Of a stretch of DNA of 64,000 nt, positions 60,533-64,000 are shown piece after piece. A program made the position numbers and the translations under genes. Under the pieces are notes generated by a model. That model did no database searches, had not been told where the DNA came from, and saw nothing but the letters and a program-made list of their open reading frames with translations. Source of the DNA: Brevibacterium ihuae (GTDB taxonomy: Bacteria; Actinomycetota; Actinomycetes; Actinomycetales; Brevibacteriaceae); NCBI RefSeq assembly GCF_900184225.1, contig NZ_FXWZ01000002.1:455758-519757 (forward strand). Reading direction: 5' to 3'. Within the stretch, counting starts at the first letter, position 1, and each line of letters opens with the position of its first letter.

Positions 60533-61924
60533 GTGAGCGATCCGGTCAACACGTACGATCTCGTCGTCCTCGGCGGCGGCACCGGCGGCTACGCAGCCGC
60601 CCTGCGCGCAGCCCAGCTCGACATGAAAGTTGCTCTCATCGAGCGCGACAAGCTGGGCGGCACCTGCCTGCACCGCGGCTGCATCCCGACGAAGGCGCTG
60701 CTCCATGCCGCCGAGGTCGCCGATTCCGCCCGCGAAGCGTCCGCCTTCGGCATCGAGGTCGACCTCAAGGGCATCGACATGGAGAAGGTCCTCACATTCA
60801 AGCAGGGGATCATCGACCGCAACTACAAGGGTCTCCAGGGGCTCGTCAAGGCGCGCAACATCGACTACATCGCCGGTGAGGGCAGGCTCGTCTCCGAGGA
60901 CTCCCTCGAGGTCACCAATGACGAGGGCACCCTGACGGTCACGGGCAAGCACATCGTGCTCGCCACCGGCTCGACCTCGAAGACCATCGGGATCGACGTC
61001 CGCGACCGCGTGATGACGAGTGAGCAGGCGCTCCACTACGACGCCGTTCCGGAATCCGCGGTCGTCCTCGGCGGCGGCGTCATCGGCGTCGAGTTCGCGA
61101 GCGTGTGGGCGTCCTTCGGATCGAAGGTCACCATCGTCGAGGGTCTCCCGCACCTCGTCGCGAACGAGGACGAGGCGATCTCCAAGGCGCTCGAGAAGGC
61201 GTTCAAGAAGCGCAAGATCGGCTACCAGGTCGGCGTGAAGTTCGAGAGCGTTGAGCAGGACGACTCCGGCGTCCACGTCACGCTCGAGGACGGCACCGTG
61301 CTCGACGCCGAGGTCCTCCTCGTCGCGGTCGGCCGCGGCCCGGTGACCGAGGGCTTCGGATTCGACGACCAGGGGATCACCCTCGATCGCGGGTTCGTCA
61401 TCGTCGATGAGCGGCAGCACACCGGCGTCGGGAAGATCTACGCGGTCGGCGACATCGTCCCCGGGCTGCAGCTCGCCCACCGGTCCTTCGCCCAGGGCAT
61501 CTTCGTCGCGGAGGAGATCGCCGGGCTCGAGCCGGTCCCCGTCATCGAATCCGGGATCCCGCGCGTGACCTACAGCGAGCCGGAGATCTTCTCCGTCGGC
61601 CTCACCGAGAAGAAGGCCGCCGAGGAGTACGGCGAGGACAGGATCGAGAAGGTCGAGTACCCGCTCGCCGGCAACGCCAAGTCGACGATCCTCAAGACCA
61701 CCGGCTTCATCAAGGTCGTCCGCGAGAAGGACGGACCGGTCGTCGGCATCCACGGCATCGGCGCCCGGCTGAGCGAGCAGGCGGGAGAAGCGCAGCTCAT
61801 TGTCAACTGGGAGGCCTTCCCCGAGGAGGTCGCGCAGCTCGTGCACGCGCACCCCACGCAGAACGAGGCCATCGGCGAAGCGCACCTCGCGCTCGCCGGC
61901 AAGCCGCTCCATTTCCACAACTGA
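60533..61924 (+). CDS. lpdA: Dihydrolipoyl dehydrogenase (E3)
   Basis: A 463-residue flavoprotein. The FAD motif is LVVLGGGTGGYAAALRAAQ, the redox disulfide is C45/C50 in GGTCLHRGC, the NAD motif is VVLGGGVIGVEFASVW, and the catalytic pair is H440/E445 in HAHPTQNEA. It reoxidises dihydrolipoyl groups of 2-oxoacid dehydrogenases. It lies 21 bp upstream of the E2 gene and shares its operon. GAGGAG precedes the GTG at 60533. Confidence 0.97.
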   Translation: MSDPVNTYDLVVLGGGTGGYAAALRAAQLDMKVALIERDKLGGTCLHRGCIPTKALLHAAEVADSAREASAFGIEVDLKGIDMEKVLTFKQGIIDRNYKGLQGLVKARNIDYIAGEGRLVSEDSLEVTNDEGTLTVTGKHIVLATGSTSKTIGIDVRDRVMTSEQALHYDAVPESAVVLGGGVIGVEFASVWASFGSKVTIVEGLPHLVANEDEAISKALEKAFKKRKIGYQVGVKFESVEQDDSGVHVTLEDGTVLDAEVLLVAVGRGPVTEGFGFDDQGITLDRGFVIVDERQHTGVGKIYAVGDIVPGLQLAHRSFAQGIFVAEEIAGLEPVPVIESGIPRVTYSEPEIFSVGLTEKKAAEEYGEDRIEKVEYPLAGNAKSTILKTTGFIKVVREKDGPVVGIHGIGARLSEQAGEAQLIVNWEAFPEEVAQLVHAHPTQNEAIGEAHLALAGKPLHFHN

Positions 61925-61945
61925 TCCCGAGGGAGACACATCACT

Positions 61946-63955
61946 ATGTCCAACTCCGTGCAGATGCCGGCTCTCGGCGAGTCGGTCACCGAAGGCACTG
62001 TCACCCGCTGGCTCAAGGAGGTCGGCGACGAGGTCGAGGTCGACGAGCCGCTGCTCGAGGTGTCGACCGACAAGGTCGACACCGAGATCCCCAGCCCCTA
62101 CGCCGGCGTGCTCGAGAAGATCCTCGCCGAAGAGGACGATGTCGTCGAGGTCGGCGGCGACCTCGCGGTCATCGGCGACGGCGACTCCTCCGACGATTCC
62201 GATTCGTCCGACGACGACGCCGAGGCCGAGGACGCGGAATCCTCGGCGGACGACGAGAGCGACGCGGACGCGACCGAGGACGCCGCGGACGATGGGGGTG
62301 CCGCCGACGCGGAAGCCGAGGAGACCGACGAGTCCGAGGACACGGACGCCGCGGACGCGGATGCGGCCGGCGAGGACTCGGCCGAGGGGTCCGATTTTGA
62401 TTCGGCGAAGGGATCCGATTCGGGATCCGGCGACTCCACCGAGGTGACCATGCCGGCTCTCGGCGAGTCGGTCACCGAGGGCACTGTCACCCGCTGGCTC
62501 AAGGAGGTCGGCGACGCGGTCGAGGTCGACGAGCCGCTGCTCGAGGTCTCGACCGACAAGGTCGACACCGAGGTCCCCTCCCCCGTCGCGGGCACGGTCC
62601 AGAAGCTGCTCGCGGACGAGGACGACACCGTCGAGGTCGGCGAGCCGCTCGCGATCATCGGTTCCGGTTCCGCCTCGGATGACGGCGGCGACGACTCCGC
62701 GGAGAAGTCCGGCACCGACGAAGAGCCTGCCGAGGAGCCCGAGCACGAGCCGGAGACCGACGCCGAGGACCAGGAGTCCGCGGAGCCGGAGGACAAGGCC
62801 GACGAGGCCGAGAAGTCCGACGCCGAGGGCGAGGAAGCGGCGAAGAAGGTCGACGCGGAGACGGATGAGGATCCCGAGCCCGACACCGAGTCCGACTCGA
62901 ACAAGGACGATTCCGGGACGAAGGATTCCGACGACTCCGACGAGAAGGAGTCGGCATCCGCGAAGCAGGATCCCGGTGCCGCCCGTCGCAGCATGTCCTC
63001 GGCCGTGAGCTCGGACAACGCGGCCTACGTCACGCCTCTCGTGCGGAAGCTCGCGAAGTCGAAGGGCGTCGACCTCGGTGCGGTGACCGGCACCGGCGTG
63101 GGCGGTCGCATCCGCAAGCAGGACGTGCTGGCCGCCGCGCAGAACGCTGCGGCGACCCAGGCCGCCGGCCCGGTGGGCGGCGGGGAGTCGCGCGAGGCCT
63201 ACTCGCACGAGATCCCCGAGGCGGCGCAGAAGCTGCGCGGCACCACCGAGAAGGCGACGCGCATCCGCCAGACCATCGCCTCGCGGATGCACGAGTCGCT
63301 CCAGACGAGCGCCCAGCTCACGCAGGTCATCGAGGTCGACATGACCCGGGTGGCCAAGCTCCGGGCGGCCCGCAAGGAGGCCTTCGCCGACAAGCACGGG
63401 GTCAAGCTCAGCTTCCTCCCGTTCTTCGCCAAGGCGATCGTCGAGGCGCTGCAGGTGCATCCCAAGGTCAACGCCGTCTACGACGTCGAGGCCAAGGAGA
63501 TCACCTACTTCGATCACGAGAACCTCGCGGTCGCCGTGGACACCGAGCGCGGACTGCTCGTCCCGGTGATCAAGGACGCCGGGGAGCTCAGCGTCGCCGG
63601 CATCGCGAAGGCCATCGACGACATCGCCGAGCGCACCCGGAACAGCAAGATCGGTCCGGACGAGCTCACCGGCGGGACCTTCACGGTGACGAACATCGGC
63701 AGCGTCGGGGCACTCTTCGACACGCCGATCATCAACACCCCGCAGGTCGGCATCATCGGCACCGGAGTGATCACCAAGCGACCGGTGGTCGTCAAGTCGG
63801 TCGACGGCGAGGACACCATCGCGATCCGCGACATGGTCTACCTGCCGCTCACCTACAACCACCAGCTCGTCGACGGAGCGGATGCAGGACGATTCCTGCA
63901 GACGATCAAGGCGCGTCTGGAGGACGGCAACTTCGAGGCGGATCTCGACCTCTGA
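61946..63955 (+). CDS. sucB: Dihydrolipoamide acyltransferase (E2) with two lipoyl domains
   Basis: A 669-residue E2 subunit. Two lipoyl domains (about residues 3-80 and 166-242, lipoyl lysines K43 and K205 in STDKVDTE) are followed by a peripheral-subunit-binding domain ([20 protein letters not shown], about 360-396) and the catalytic domain with active-site H639 and D643 in [13 protein letters not shown]. It hands acyl groups from E1 to CoA and binds lpdA's product. The family is named for 2-oxoglutarate dehydrogenase, but pyruvate dehydrogenase E2 cannot be excluded without the E1. The linkers are Asp/Glu/Ser-rich. GAGGGAG precedes the ATG. Confidence 0.93.
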   Translation: MSNSVQMPALGESVTEGTVTRWLKEVGDEVEVDEPLLEVSTDKVDTEIPSPYAGVLEKILAEEDDVVEVGGDLAVIGDGDSSDDSDSSDDDAEAEDAESSADDESDADATEDAADDGGAADAEAEETDESEDTDAADADAAGEDSAEGSDFDSAKGSDSGSGDSTEVTMPALGESVTEGTVTRWLKEVGDAVEVDEPLLEVSTDKVDTEVPSPVAGTVQKLLADEDDTVEVGEPLAIIGSGSASDDGGDDSAEKSGTDEEPAEEPEHEPETDAEDQESAEPEDKADEAEKSDAEGEEAAKKVDAETDEDPEPDTESDSNKDDSGTKDSDDSDEKESASAKQDPGAARRSMSSAVSSDNAAYVTPLVRKLAKSKGVDLGAVTGTGVGGRIRKQDVLAAAQNAAATQAAGPVGGGESREAYSHEIPEAAQKLRGTTEKATRIRQTIASRMHESLQTSAQLTQVIEVDMTRVAKLRAARKEAFADKHGVKLSFLPFFAKAIVEALQVHPKVNAVYDVEAKEITYFDHENLAVAVDTERGLLVPVIKDAGELSVAGIAKAIDDIAERTRNSKIGPDELTGGTFTVTNIGSVGALFDTPIINTPQVGIIGTGVITKRPVVVKSVDGEDTIAIRDMVYLPLTYNHQLVDGADAGRFLQTIKARLEDGNFEADLDL

Positions 63956-64000
63956 TCCGCTCGACGCGCCACCGCAGAGGCGGGGGGGGGCCCGGGGCCC

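Noticed and set aside
63956..64000. G-run and GGGCCC-rich end of the window as a terminator
   Set aside because: A nine-base G homopolymer next to GGGGCCC at the very end may be the start of a hairpin, but the other arm lies outside the window and a sequence-end artefact is possible.

Overview
The window is a 64 kb, roughly 70% GC chromosomal segment from an actinobacterium. Conserved gene neighbourhoods support this: pafC-tatA-tatC-helY, trpD/ctaE-qcrC-qcrA-qcrB/ctaF-ctaD-ctaC, erpA, rbpA, SecA2, a polyprenol-phosphate mannose synthase, and a Rieske protein and ctaF of the actinobacterial bcc-aa3 supercomplex type. Several of these blocks match the order known in Mycobacterium. The accessory gene set suggests Micrococcales, perhaps close to Brevibacteriaceae; that placement is inference only. 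No rRNA, tRNA, CRISPR array or complete insertion sequence was seen.

Layout. 1-7 kb: the end of pafC, Tat translocase (tatA, tatC), the helicase helY, and convergent secA2. 7-13 kb: a 5'-nuclease fused to a DEDDh exonuclease, a degenerate amidohydrolase, a polyprenol mannose synthase, rbpA, a glycerophosphodiester phosphodiesterase, a small charged protein and a ferritin. 13-22 kb is the most accessory part: an MFS carrier, a truncated ANL-like protein, a CGNR zinc-finger regulator coupled to an arginase-family enzyme, a broken P-loop kinase gene coupled to a formylglycine-generating-enzyme-like protein, a 39-residue membrane protein, FrnE-type oxidoreductase, DUF418 and AEC transport proteins, and Hsp20 under an HspR-type operator. 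22-29 kb: an oxidoreductase/methyltransferase/Ldh-family/EEP-family operon, an aspartate aminotransferase, 3-hydroxyacyl-CoA dehydrogenase and peptide deformylase. 29-38 kb: pyruvate carboxylase, sbcDC and an orphan ParA-like ATPase. 38-44 kb: a MerR regulator, an acyltransferase, an esterase operon, a DEDDh/GIY-YIG nuclease and trpD. 44-55 kb: the cytochrome bcc-aa3 genes, interrupted by 2.1 kb with no credible gene. 55-64 kb: aat, erpA, an M20 dipeptidase, DUF3043, pyrD, pepA, lpdA and the E2 subunit of a 2-oxoacid dehydrogenase.

How the genes work together. Menaquinol oxidation (qcrCAB), cytochrome oxidase (ctaCDEF), anaplerosis (pyc), 2-oxoacid oxidation (lpdA, E2) and quinone-linked pyrimidine synthesis (pyrD) form a central respiratory block. 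TatABC-type export serves the Rieske protein. helY, the two fused nucleases, sbcDC and PafC form a DNA/RNA maintenance set.

The most general observation is a promoter grammar. At least fourteen genes have a -10 hexamer whose last base lies 6 or 7 nt before the start codon, which predicts leaderless mRNAs. At two divergent gene pairs the -10 elements of both strands overlap almost completely, giving compact bidirectional promoters.
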